Part shown: positions 17,210-24,337 of the stretch, one piece after another
Numbering within the stretch: position 1 is the stretch's first letter
Layout of the letters: each line of letters starts with the position of its first letter
DNA from: Bacteroidota bacterium
GTDB lineage: Bacteria > Bacteroidota > Bacteroidia > CAILMK01 > JAAYUY01
Assembly: GCA_016776505.1 (NCBI GenBank)
Contig: JADHTG010000022.1
Location: forward strand, 1-41,746
DNA: 41,746 bases
Reading direction: 5' to 3'
The notes under the pieces: model-generated
The model's input: the letters and a program-made list of their open reading frames with translations, nothing else
Told to the model about the DNA's origin: nothing
Database searches by the model: none
Made by a program: the position numbers and the translations under genes

Positions 17210-18820
17210 ATGAAAAAACTAATTCTAATTGCTTCGACTATTATTACATTTTTTTCCTGTCTAGCCCAGGAAAGTCCTTTACGGGTTGAAATTGAGCTCG
17301 ATAATTACCTGGATGAGATTTATGCCATGCCTGTTGGTAAAGAAGGTGTCATGTTATTTTATGAAGGTGAAAATACAAAGTCGGATGATAGAATCTGGTA
17401 TTTTGTAAAATATGATACAGAATTTGAGGAAGTCTGGGTCAAGGAAATGCTCATCGATTCCAGGATGGATTATTATGGATATCAGTACGATGAGAACAAT
17501 ACCCGCTTGTATTTGTTTTTTACATACGTTTCCGGTTACCTGAAAAAAGATAAAGATTGCACGGTGATCGAACTGGATTATAAAGAGGGGAGAATAAATC
17601 AATATACGGTGCGCACACCCATGAATATTGATATTGACGTTTTTAATGTAAATAATGGGATTGCATTTATCGGGGGACAGACTGTTCATAATTTTGCTCA
17701 AACTTGCTTTGAATCTTATTGTGGAATCTGGTTGCGGCTTTTAACAGGCATGACTATCTTTCCAAAAAAAGCAGCATTAGCTACTTTTGATTTGAATAAG
17801 GAACGAATTACACTGCATCCTTATACTTTAAAGGGTATGTCCGCTGTCATGAGTGCTGATGCGTATCTGGACGATCTGACCAATGTTCTTATTGGACATA
17901 TGGATAAAAACAATCCCCAAATATTTATTGATCAATACGATGGGCTGGGGAAAATGGTGAATACCATCACTTTGAATTCACAGGAACATGATAAGCAGTT
18001 GTTAACAGCACAGCTCACGCCTATTAATAAAAAAGAAACTGTATTCATTGGTGTTTATCATAATTTGGACAAAAAGAACTCTTTGTTTGCAACTGCCAAT
18101 GGATTCTATTTTGGCAAATTAAAAGGGGATAGAGTTAAATACATTAACTACTACAATTTTGCAGACTTAAAGAATTTCGATAAATACATGAGTTCGAAAC
18201 AGCAAAAAAAGACAAATAGAAAACTGGCCAGGGCCAGGCGGAAAGGGAAGGAACTGGAATTGAACTATAATTTATTAGTGCATGATATTATTCAAAAGGA
18301 TAATGAATATATCATGATCGCAGAAGCTTATTATGCTGAATATGAAACACGTTGTCATACTTCCTACATCAATGGAACACCCCAAACGACTTGTTACGAG
18401 GTATTTATAGGATGGCGATATACGCATTCGCTGATTGCTGCTTTCAACGAGGAGGGTGAATTGCTCTGGGATAATTCATTCCGCATTTATAATATCCTCA
18501 CCTATAATCTAAAAGAACGAATAAAGGTCATGTTTGATGATCAGGATATCATCCTGGTATACAATTATGATGGATATATTAGTTCAAAAATAATCCGGGG
18601 AAATAAGGTGCTGGAAGGAAAAACACAGACAAAAATTGAGACCAATTATGATAATGATAAGGTAAAGGGCAATTGGAACAGTTCCATGGACTTTTGGTAT
18701 GACAATTACTTTATTGCATATGGAACTCAGAAAATTAAATCCACAGGCAAAGGGAAAGGCAGGAAGGCGAGCAAGAAAAAACGCTATGTATTTTATTTCA
18801 ATAAAATAGCTTTTGAATAG
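17210..18820 (+). CDS. Secreted protein of unknown function
   Basis: 536 aa. The signal peptide is MKKLILIASTIITFFSCLAQ. The body is rich in beta-strand-like alternation with aromatic and acidic residues, in repeating blocks of the type 'I-x-F-I-G-G', 'L-I-G-H', 'V-F-I-G-V-Y', which may suggest a beta-propeller. Two strongly basic patches occur: KQQKKTNRKLARARRKGKE (about residues 330-350) and GKGKGRKASKKKR near the C-terminus. I recognise no domain and no T9SS sorting signal. It is probably periplasmic or outer-membrane associated. It forms a single-gene unit between the protease gene and pdxH. Confidence 0.8.
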   Translation: MKKLILIASTIITFFSCLAQESPLRVEIELDNYLDEIYAMPVGKEGVMLFYEGENTKSDDRIWYFVKYDTEFEEVWVKEMLIDSRMDYYGYQYDENNTRLYLFFTYVSGYLKKDKDCTVIELDYKEGRINQYTVRTPMNIDIDVFNVNNGIAFIGGQTVHNFAQTCFESYCGIWLRLLTGMTIFPKKAALATFDLNKERITLHPYTLKGMSAVMSADAYLDDLTNVLIGHMDKNNPQIFIDQYDGLGKMVNTITLNSQEHDKQLLTAQLTPINKKETVFIGVYHNLDKKNSLFATANGFYFGKLKGDRVKYINYYNFADLKNFDKYMSSKQQKKTNRKLARARRKGKELELNYNLLVHDIIQKDNEYIMIAEAYYAEYETRCHTSYINGTPQTTCYEVFIGWRYTHSLIAAFNEEGELLWDNSFRIYNILTYNLKERIKVMFDDQDIILVYNYDGYISSKIIRGNKVLEGKTQTKIETNYDNDKVKGNWNSSMDFWYDNYFIAYGTQKIKSTGKGKGRKASKKKRYVFYFNKIAFE

Positions 18821-18882
18821 GCGGCAATTTCTGGTTTTCAGATCGTTTCAAATAAATTCAGGGACTTCGCATTTTAATCTTA

Positions 18883-18898
18883 TACGTTTGTAGTTTTG
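18883..18898 (+). promoter_or_regulatory. Two adjacent -7 boxes for pdxH
   Basis: TACGTTTG (18883-18890) and TAGTTTTG (18891-18898) both fit TAnnTTTG and abut. The ATG of pdxH is at 18903. The first would give a leader of a few nt. The second would be nearly leaderless, so only the first is likely to be used. Confidence 0.45.
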
Positions 18899-18902
18899 CA
18901 CT

Positions 18903-19547
18903 ATGAAGGATGAACTATCTAACATAAGAAGGGATTTTAATTCAGGATCGCTATCTGATGAGAATATAAATAAAAATCCAATGGCCATGTTTGCCAATTG
19001 GTTGAACGAAGCAATAAAAAAAGGAATTAGCGAGCCCAATGCGATGACATTGTCGACTGTGAATAAGAAGAATGAACCCTCCTCCCGAATCGTTTTGCTC
19101 AGAGGATTGGATGAAAGAGGTTTTATTTTTTATACCAATTACAACAGTTTGAAGAGTAAGGAAATAATAGGCAGGGACCAGGTTGCACTTAATTTCTTCT
19201 GGCCTGTTTTGGAGAGACAGGTGCGGGTGAAGGGAATGGTTAAAAAATTGCCTGACAAAGAATCAGATGAATATTTTGCCAGCCGTCCCAGGGAAAGCCA
19301 GATAGCAGCATGGGCCAGTCCCCAAAGCGAGGTCATTGAAAGCAGAAAAGCATTGGTGGAGAGATTTGCTGAAGTCGAAAAAAAATTGAATAACCTTCAG
19401 ATTACCAGACCATCGCATTGGGGAGGATTGGTTGTTTTTCCTCACTATTATGAATTTTGGCAGGGTGGACCCTTCAGATTACATGATCGTTTCAGTTACG
19501 CGCTGAATAAAAAGAATGAATGGCTGATTGATCGCCTGGCTCCTTAA
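18903..19547 (+). CDS. pdxH: Pyridoxamine 5'-phosphate oxidase
   Basis: 214 aa, the family's normal length. Typical blocks are NAMTLSTVNKKNEPSSRIVLLRGL, GFIFYTNYNSLKSKEI (FMN and PLP contacts), FFWPVLERQVRVKG, FASRPRESQIAAWASPQSEVI, WGGLVVFPHYYEFWQGG and the C-terminal RLAP. It oxidises PNP or PMP to PLP using FMN and O2 in the cytoplasm. PLP is the cofactor of the alanine racemase domain encoded at 7012. Confidence 0.97.
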   Translation: MKDELSNIRRDFNSGSLSDENINKNPMAMFANWLNEAIKKGISEPNAMTLSTVNKKNEPSSRIVLLRGLDERGFIFYTNYNSLKSKEIIGRDQVALNFFWPVLERQVRVKGMVKKLPDKESDEYFASRPRESQIAAWASPQSEVIESRKALVERFAEVEKKLNNLQITRPSHWGGLVVFPHYYEFWQGGPFRLHDRFSYALNKKNEWLIDRLAP

Positions 19548-19614
19548 ACGAAATGCTGTAGATACTTTCCTAATTCAGTGATGTCATTAAGGAGAATATA
19601 CTTTCAGTGGATTC

Positions 19615-20673
19615 TTATGCTTGATAAAATGTTTTCAGACGGGATTTCTCTTCCCCTCTTTCAATAGCAAATTGTATCAATTGAGAGATTAAATCGGTTT
19701 GTGAAATTCCGGCAATTTCAAAAAGTTTTGGATACATGCTGATGTTGGTGAATCCAGGGATGGTATTAATTTCATTGAGGATAAAACCCTCTTTGGTCAG
19801 GAAGAAATCCACACGACTCATTCCCTGACAACTTAAGGCTAAAAACGCATCAATTGCCAATTCCTTGGCTTTTTCTGCTAAATGTGGGTCTAATGTGGCA
19901 GGAGCATCCAGCTGGGTTTTACTTTCTTTGGAGTATTTTTCCTTATAGTCATAAAAAGCACTGATAATTTCTCCGGGTGGCGAACTGCTTGGATTATGAT
20001 TTCCCAGGACTGCCACTTCAATTTCTCTTCCTTCAATATATTCTTCAAGCAATATTTTTTGATCGAATTCAAATGCCAACTCAATGGCATCAATTAATTC
20101 CTCGTCAGTATTTGCCTTGCTTATTCCAACGGAAGATCCTGCAGAGCATGGTTTCACTACCATAGGAAAACCAAGTCGGTCTATGATCGGACGCAGGTCG
20201 AATTCATCCTGCCATTTCTGAAGAGAATAATAATTGGCAACAGGAATGCCTGCTTCTATTAGTAATCGTTTCGCAATTTCCTTATCCATGGCAATGGCAC
20301 TGCCGGCAATACCCGATCCAACGTAGGGAATTCCTGCCACTTCAAACAAACCCTGAACACTCCCATCTTCACCATTTGGACCATGCAATACCGGAAAAAT
20401 GACATCTGGCTTAATGGCATCATCCCCACGGTAAAATTGGAATATCCCTTCCTTCAGCTTTAAAGACAAAAGTTTTAAATCATCAAAATGAATGCTTGAT
20501 TTCAGGAGTTCCTTTTCTGAAGAAAGATACCATCCACCTCCTTTACTTATGTATACCAGGAAAATATCAAATAAATCCTTATTAATATTCTTAAATACAT
20601 TGGTGGCAGACATAATTGAAATTTCATGTTCTGTCGATTTTCCACCATATATTATTCCAACCAGTTTCTTCAT
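19615..20673 (-). CDS. ddl: D-alanine--D-alanine ligase
   Basis: 352 aa from the chosen ATG, which gives the normal start MKKLVGIIYGGKSTEHEIS. A longer frame begins at a TTG at 20697, but that codon overlaps a -7 box, so I reject it. An ATG at 20685 is the other candidate. ATP-grasp features: FPVLHGPNGEDGSVQGLFE, MDKEIAKRLL, PCSAGSSVGI, LEEYIEGREIEVAVLG, SRVDFFLTKEGFILNEINTIPG with the metal-binding E-x-N, and FTNISMYPKL. It makes D-Ala-D-Ala for MurF. It is convergent with pdxH. Confidence 0.97.
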   Translation of the reverse strand: MKKLVGIIYGGKSTEHEISIMSATNVFKNINKDLFDIFLVYISKGGGWYLSSEKELLKSSIHFDDLKLLSLKLKEGIFQFYRGDDAIKPDVIFPVLHGPNGEDGSVQGLFEVAGIPYVGSGIAGSAIAMDKEIAKRLLIEAGIPVANYYSLQKWQDEFDLRPIIDRLGFPMVVKPCSAGSSVGISKANTDEELIDAIELAFEFDQKILLEEYIEGREIEVAVLGNHNPSSSPPGEIISAFYDYKEKYSKESKTQLDAPATLDPHLAEKAKELAIDAFLALSCQGMSRVDFFLTKEGFILNEINTIPGFTNISMYPKLFEIAGISQTDLISQLIQFAIERGEEKSRLKTFYQA

Positions 20674-20694
20674 GGGACCATTCATTAATGTTCC

Positions 20695-20702
20695 CAAAAT
20701 TA
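20695..20702 (-). promoter_or_regulatory. -7 box for ddl
   Basis: On the minus strand this reads TAATTTTG, a TAnnTTTG match. It lies 21 nt upstream of the ATG at 20673 and overlaps the TTG at 20697, so it decides the start. Confidence 0.5.
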
Positions 20703-20756
20703 ATGGGAGTTTGACTGAATGGATAAGGAATTAACACACAGATTGTTTATAAGAAA

Positions 20757-21659
20757 CTACTTTCCAACGACTTTCTTAAAAGCGTCTTCAACATCTCCGG
20801 GTGTCGACATGATTTTAGTAAAAGTACCCATGGTTAATTCTGGCCAATGCAAGGCAAACCTGTATCTTCCATGTAACATAGTGGCTTTATTCCTTTGCAG
20901 AATTATTTCATAAGGCATTGCTGCGATATGTTTTTCACCAATTATGGGGAGGAAATGTGCTTCGCCTTTATTTTTATCATTTAATGCAATACCAAACACA
21001 GCGATTTGTTGATTTGGGAATGTCAGTGAATAAACTTTTTCCGTATTCCCTGCATTTTTTTGCAAATTGGCTTTGATGATTGATAAACCTTCATCAAAAG
21101 ATTTAAATGTTGCTAATTCCACTGGATCAGTAAAATAGGGCATGCCGACCATATAATGATAATGATGTAAATCTGTTGTACTTTTTGTTCCTCCGAAGGG
21201 TGTAAAATCAGAACCAATAGATTTAAGAGCTGTTTTAACATCTCTTGTTACGACCTTAAGTTTACTTTCATAAGCCGTTATTTTGTCTCTGAAATAAGCA
21301 TGAAACAAATAATCTGGATTTAACAGGCTTACCTCAACCATTCCATTTTTTTCAATCAAACTTGCCTTCAGGATAGCTCCCAATAATCCTCCGTCTTTTA
21401 TATTAATGGCTATATTGTATAAATCTTTTCTACTGAATGCGATAACATAAAAGTGAGGATTTCCTCCAGGATTATATTTCCCATAAATTGTAAAGTCTTG
21501 GGACTGAAGTGCTTTTTCAACCTGATCAGATACAGTTGAGATCGTTCCTTTCTGATTGCCAACCAGATAATATGGCGAAAGTTTATTTTGAGCATAAGCT
21601 TGTCCGGTATAGATTATGACCAAAGTAAATAAAATGGCTTTAATGGTTTTTGAATTCAT
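20757..21659 (-). CDS. Secreted protein, DUF302-like
   Basis: 300 aa with a signal peptide (about 1-23, ending QAYAQ). The protein seems to contain two related halves. The first (about 30-170) has VSDQVEKALQSQDFTIYG and an FYVIAFSRKDLYN segment. The second (about 180-300) has FDEGLSIIKANLQKNAG. This resembles the DUF302 fold, in which a short helix is followed by a paired strand. The assignment is tentative and no catalytic motif is seen. It lies upstream of ddl on the same strand with an 83-nt gap and has its own promoter box. Confidence 0.75.
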   Translation of the reverse strand: MNSKTIKAILFTLVIIYTGQAYAQNKLSPYYLVGNQKGTISTVSDQVEKALQSQDFTIYGKYNPGGNPHFYVIAFSRKDLYNIAINIKDGGLLGAILKASLIEKNGMVEVSLLNPDYLFHAYFRDKITAYESKLKVVTRDVKTALKSIGSDFTPFGGTKSTTDLHHYHYMVGMPYFTDPVELATFKSFDEGLSIIKANLQKNAGNTEKVYSLTFPNQQIAVFGIALNDKNKGEAHFLPIIGEKHIAAMPYEIILQRNKATMLHGRYRFALHWPELTMGTFTKIMSTPGDVEDAFKKVVGK

Positions 21660-21679
21660 TGTATTTGTTTTTTTTATTT

Positions 21680-21687
21680 CAAAAATA
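21680..21687 (-). promoter_or_regulatory. -7 box for the DUF302-like gene
   Basis: On the minus strand this reads TATTTTTG. It is 20 nt from the start codon at 21659. Confidence 0.5.
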
Positions 21688-21780
21688 GTTGATTAGAATT
21701 AATGTCTGTGAAATAATTGCATGTTAATGAGCATGTTTATAAATTAATAAATTGTGGATTAACCTCAGTGTACGAATGTA

Positions 21781-21788
21781 TATCTTTG
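21781..21788 (+). promoter_or_regulatory. -7 box for the kinase/deaminase operon
   Basis: TATCTTTG fits TAnnTTTG and ends 30 nt before the ATG at 21819. Confidence 0.55.
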
Positions 21789-21818
21789 TACATAATATCC
21801 AAACATTCCTAAGTCAAC

Positions 21819-22388
21819 ATGATTATTATCGGAATTACAGGGACAATAGGAGCCGGGAAAGGAACTATAGTTGACTACTTGGTAAAAGAGCTGGATTTCC
21901 TGCACTTTTCCGTCAGGAACTTTCTGTCGAAAGCAATTGTAAATAGGAGATTAACTGTTAACCGTGACAATATGGTTATGGTTGCCAATGAATTAAGGGC
22001 AAAACATTCTCCTGCTTATATCATTGAACAATTATATGAACAAGCGGCGAAGAGCGAAGCGAATTGCGTTATTGAAAGTATTAGAACAGCTGGTGAAGTG
22101 GAATTGCTTCGAACCAAAAAGAATTTTTATTTATTCGCTGTGGATGCGGATCCAGGATTAAGATATGAACGAATATATCAACGCAAGTCGGAAACCGATC
22201 ATATTTCTTTTGAGGAATTTGTCAGCAATGAACAAAGAGAAATGACTTCAAATGATCCGAATAAACAGAATATTGCAGCCTGTATTTCACAGGCTGATTT
22301 TCACTTTATAAATGATGGCGGCCTGGAAGAGTTTTATTTGCAAATTAAAAAGATAATAAAGCAAATTTATAATGAAAAAAAAGGATAA
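21819..22388 (+). CDS. P-loop nucleotide-kinase-like protein
   Basis: 189 aa. The Walker A motif GTIGAGKGT is at residues 8-16. Next come the FLHFSVRNFL switch-like segment, ANELRAKHSP, the Walker-B-like strand NCVIESIRTAGEVELL, the RYERIYQRK lid arginines, and a C-terminal FHFINDGGLEEF strand typical of the adenylate, dephospho-CoA and dNMP kinase group. It probably phosphorylates a (deoxy)nucleoside monophosphate. The gene overlaps the dCMP deaminase gene by 17 bp, which points to deoxypyrimidine metabolism and translational coupling. It could instead have lost activity and act as a regulatory partner. Confidence 0.88.
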   Translation: MIIIGITGTIGAGKGTIVDYLVKELDFLHFSVRNFLSKAIVNRRLTVNRDNMVMVANELRAKHSPAYIIEQLYEQAAKSEANCVIESIRTAGEVELLRTKKNFYLFAVDADPGLRYERIYQRKSETDHISFEEFVSNEQREMTSNDPNKQNIAACISQADFHFINDGGLEEFYLQIKKIIKQIYNEKKG

Positions 22389-22866
22389 TTACATTCGTCC
22401 TTCATGGGATGATTATTTTTTAGGCATTGCACAAACTGTTGCCAGCAGGGCAACATGTGACAGGGGACGAAGTGGTTGTGTGATCGCAAGGAATAAACAA
22501 ATTTTAGTGACAGGTTATGTGGGTTCACCTATGGGTTTAGCTCACTGCGACGATGTGGGACACCAAATGAAAAAAGTAGTACATGAAGACGAAAGCATCA
22601 CACAGCATTGTGTCAGGACAGTGCATGCCGAACAAAATGCAATAACCCAGGCAGCTAAATTAGGAATAGCCATAAGTGATTCCACCATTTATTGTAAAAT
22701 GACTCCTTGCAGAACTTGTGCAATGCTCATCATTAATTGCGGTATAACACGTGTCGTCTGTGAAAAAAAATACCATGCAGGAGGAGAATCTGAGGCCATG
22801 TTTAAAGAAGCTGGAGTAAAGCTTGTTTTTAAAAACAAGGAGGTGGAACAATATAAGAACCAGTAA
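22372..22866 (+). CDS. dCMP deaminase
   Basis: 164 aa, normal for the family. It opens YIRPSWDDYFLGIAQ, as deoxycytidylate deaminases do. The zinc site is visible as H85-A-E87 (VRTVHAEQNAI) and P-C113-R-T-C116 (MTPCRTCAML). The extra cysteine and histidine residues at about 59-80 (HCDDVGHQ ... QHC) are typical of the dCMP branch rather than of cytidine or tRNA deaminases. It converts dCMP to dUMP, feeding thymidylate synthesis. The start codon lies inside the kinase gene. Confidence 0.93.
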   Translation: MKKKDNYIRPSWDDYFLGIAQTVASRATCDRGRSGCVIARNKQILVTGYVGSPMGLAHCDDVGHQMKKVVHEDESITQHCVRTVHAEQNAITQAAKLGIAISDSTIYCKMTPCRTCAMLIINCGITRVVCEKKYHAGGESEAMFKEAGVKLVFKNKEVEQYKNQ

Positions 22867-22955
22867 AGCCTTAAAACTACTTGTTAATTTTCTGATCAGT
22901 CTTTTCTTAGCCTTATTTTACTATTTATTCACAAAAGTGAAAGATATTGATCATT

Positions 22956-23357
22956 TTATAAATTTGAAGCTTCACTGATTTTGAAAATCTTTATTTTCAG
23001 TTTATTATATCTCTTTCTGAATTCTTTCATGTGTTTTTTGGTTTTTTCATGATTCACAAATTCCTGTTGATCGGAAAAATCAGATTCATCTTCCTCATCG
23101 TATTCCCCTCTTGGATAGGAGTCTTTCATAAACATCTCGTGGGTGTCAATAGTTTCTTTAATTTCTTTCAGAAAGCGAATATTATGTTCCAGGTGATTAA
23201 TATATTTTACAGTTTTGTTATCCCCAGGGTTCTTTAATTTGGACTTGTCAGCCTTTAACAACTTTTTCAAGAAGTCAATTTCCGAAATATAAAACTTGAT
23301 TTCAGACAACCAGTTCAGGTGATCTTCGTGCAATTTTTGAATATTTGAATTGTCCAT
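22956..23357 (-). CDS. Hypothetical cytoplasmic coiled-coil protein
   Basis: 133 aa without signal peptide or membrane segment. Two long charged helices (about 1-75 and 95-130) are separated by an acidic loop (YDEEDESDFSD). Heptad spacing of leucine and isoleucine suggests a coiled-coil hairpin. I recognise no family. The -7 box at 23402-23409 supports expression. It lies between dCMP deaminase and the PASTA gene, transcribed in the opposite direction to both. Confidence 0.7.
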   Translation of the reverse strand: MDNSNIQKLHEDHLNWLSEIKFYISEIDFLKKLLKADKSKLKNPGDNKTVKYINHLEHNIRFLKEIKETIDTHEMFMKDSYPRGEYDEEDESDFSDQQEFVNHEKTKKHMKEFRKRYNKLKIKIFKISEASNL

Positions 23358-23401
23358 TTGAGCTGAGGTTTGAAAAAGGGCACATTCGTAAGGACCCTTA
23401 T

Positions 23402-23409
23402 CAAATTTA
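23402..23409 (-). promoter_or_regulatory. -7 box for the coiled-coil gene
   Basis: On the minus strand this reads TAAATTTG. It is about 44 nt upstream of the start at 23357 and sits back to back with the plus-strand box at 23454. Confidence 0.5.
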
Positions 23410-23453
23410 CTAAAAATTTATAAATCTGCTAAATCTAAAAGCAATTAGTTAAC

Positions 23454-23461
23454 TAACTTTG
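23454..23461 (+). promoter_or_regulatory. -7 box for the PASTA operon, overlapping a palindrome
   Basis: TAACTTTG fits TAnnTTTG and overlaps the perfect 12-bp palindrome TTAGTTAACTAA (23445-23456), a possible operator. It covers the TTG at 23459 that would otherwise be read as the gene start. Confidence 0.5.
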
Positions 23462-23500
23462 CCCACATCAAAAAACCTTGAACTAATTAAAAATATCTTA

Positions 23501-24331
23501 GTGAGATTTTTTCGCTTTTTATTCAGTAAGATTTTTATTCTGAATGTGTTTATTCTTATCGTGGCTGTTAGTATCCTGCTTGCTTCAGGTCTGATTTTCC
23601 TTAAGAAATTTACACATCATGGAGAGTCTCTGACCTTGCCTGATTTTACTGGATACAGCATTGAGGAAGTCAGTCAGATATGTAAGGAGAAGGACCTGCG
23701 CTATGAGGTTTATGACTCAGTTTATGTTCCTGATGTTCCTTTCTTTAGTGTTGTAGAACAGGATCCTAAAGCACTATCTAAAGTAAAAAGGAATCGAAAA
23801 ACATACCTGATTATCAGCTCGGACAATCCCCCTAAAGTAAAATTACCAAATCTCATTGACGTTCCCCTTGATAATGCAATCCGGAAATTGAAAAGTTATG
23901 GATTAAAAGTAGGGGATCTGGAATATGAACCTGATATTGCTTTAAATGCTGTTTTAAAAGTGAAAAAAGATGGGCGAATATTACCGGTGGGTGCATTGAT
24001 AAGTAAAGGATCAAAGGTGGATCTTATATTGGGTGATGGAGGTACTTCTGGTAAAACACATGTTCCCCGTTTGATAGGATTATCATTGGATGAAGTGTAT
24101 TTTGCCCTGCCTGCTTCTAAATTAAACATAGGTGCAATCATTCCGGATGAAACTATCACGGATACGCTTGAAGCCATTATTTATAAGCAATATCCTGTTG
24201 CTTCCAGCGTTAAAATACCTATGGGTGAATCGGTTGATATCTGGATTACTCATGCTGATAATTTCAAGAAAATGAATATAGAGAGTTCCACTTTTAACGA
24301 GCAGGATAGCTCCATTTTAAAGATGCAATAA
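23501..24331 (+). CDS. Membrane-anchored PASTA-domain protein
   Basis: 276 aa from the GTG at 23501. The frame is open from a TTG at 23459, but that codon lies in a -7 box. From 23501 the protein begins with a short basic stretch and a single membrane helix (about 8-32, ILNVFILIVAVSILLASG). Three PASTA domains follow: LTLPDFTGYSIEEV..., VKLPNLIDVPLDNAI... and THVPRLIGLSLDEVY.... PASTA domains bind peptidoglycan fragments or act as spacers. There is no kinase or penicillin-binding domain. It starts a run with the T9SS cargo gene (6 nt gap) and purE (5 nt gap). Confidence 0.9.
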   Translation: MRFFRFLFSKIFILNVFILIVAVSILLASGLIFLKKFTHHGESLTLPDFTGYSIEEVSQICKEKDLRYEVYDSVYVPDVPFFSVVEQDPKALSKVKRNRKTYLIISSDNPPKVKLPNLIDVPLDNAIRKLKSYGLKVGDLEYEPDIALNAVLKVKKDGRILPVGALISKGSKVDLILGDGGTSGKTHVPRLIGLSLDEVYFALPASKLNIGAIIPDETITDTLEAIIYKQYPVASSVKIPMGESVDIWITHADNFKKMNIESSTFNEQDSSILKMQ

Positions 24332-24337
24332 TTCGTA

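Noticed and set aside
19615..20697. TTG at 20697 as the start of ddl
   Set aside because: It overlaps the -7 box at 20695-20702. The ATG at 20673 gives the normal family start.
23459..24331. TTG at 23459 as the start of the PASTA gene
   Set aside because: It lies in the -7 box at 23454-23461. The GTG at 23501 precedes the membrane helix directly.
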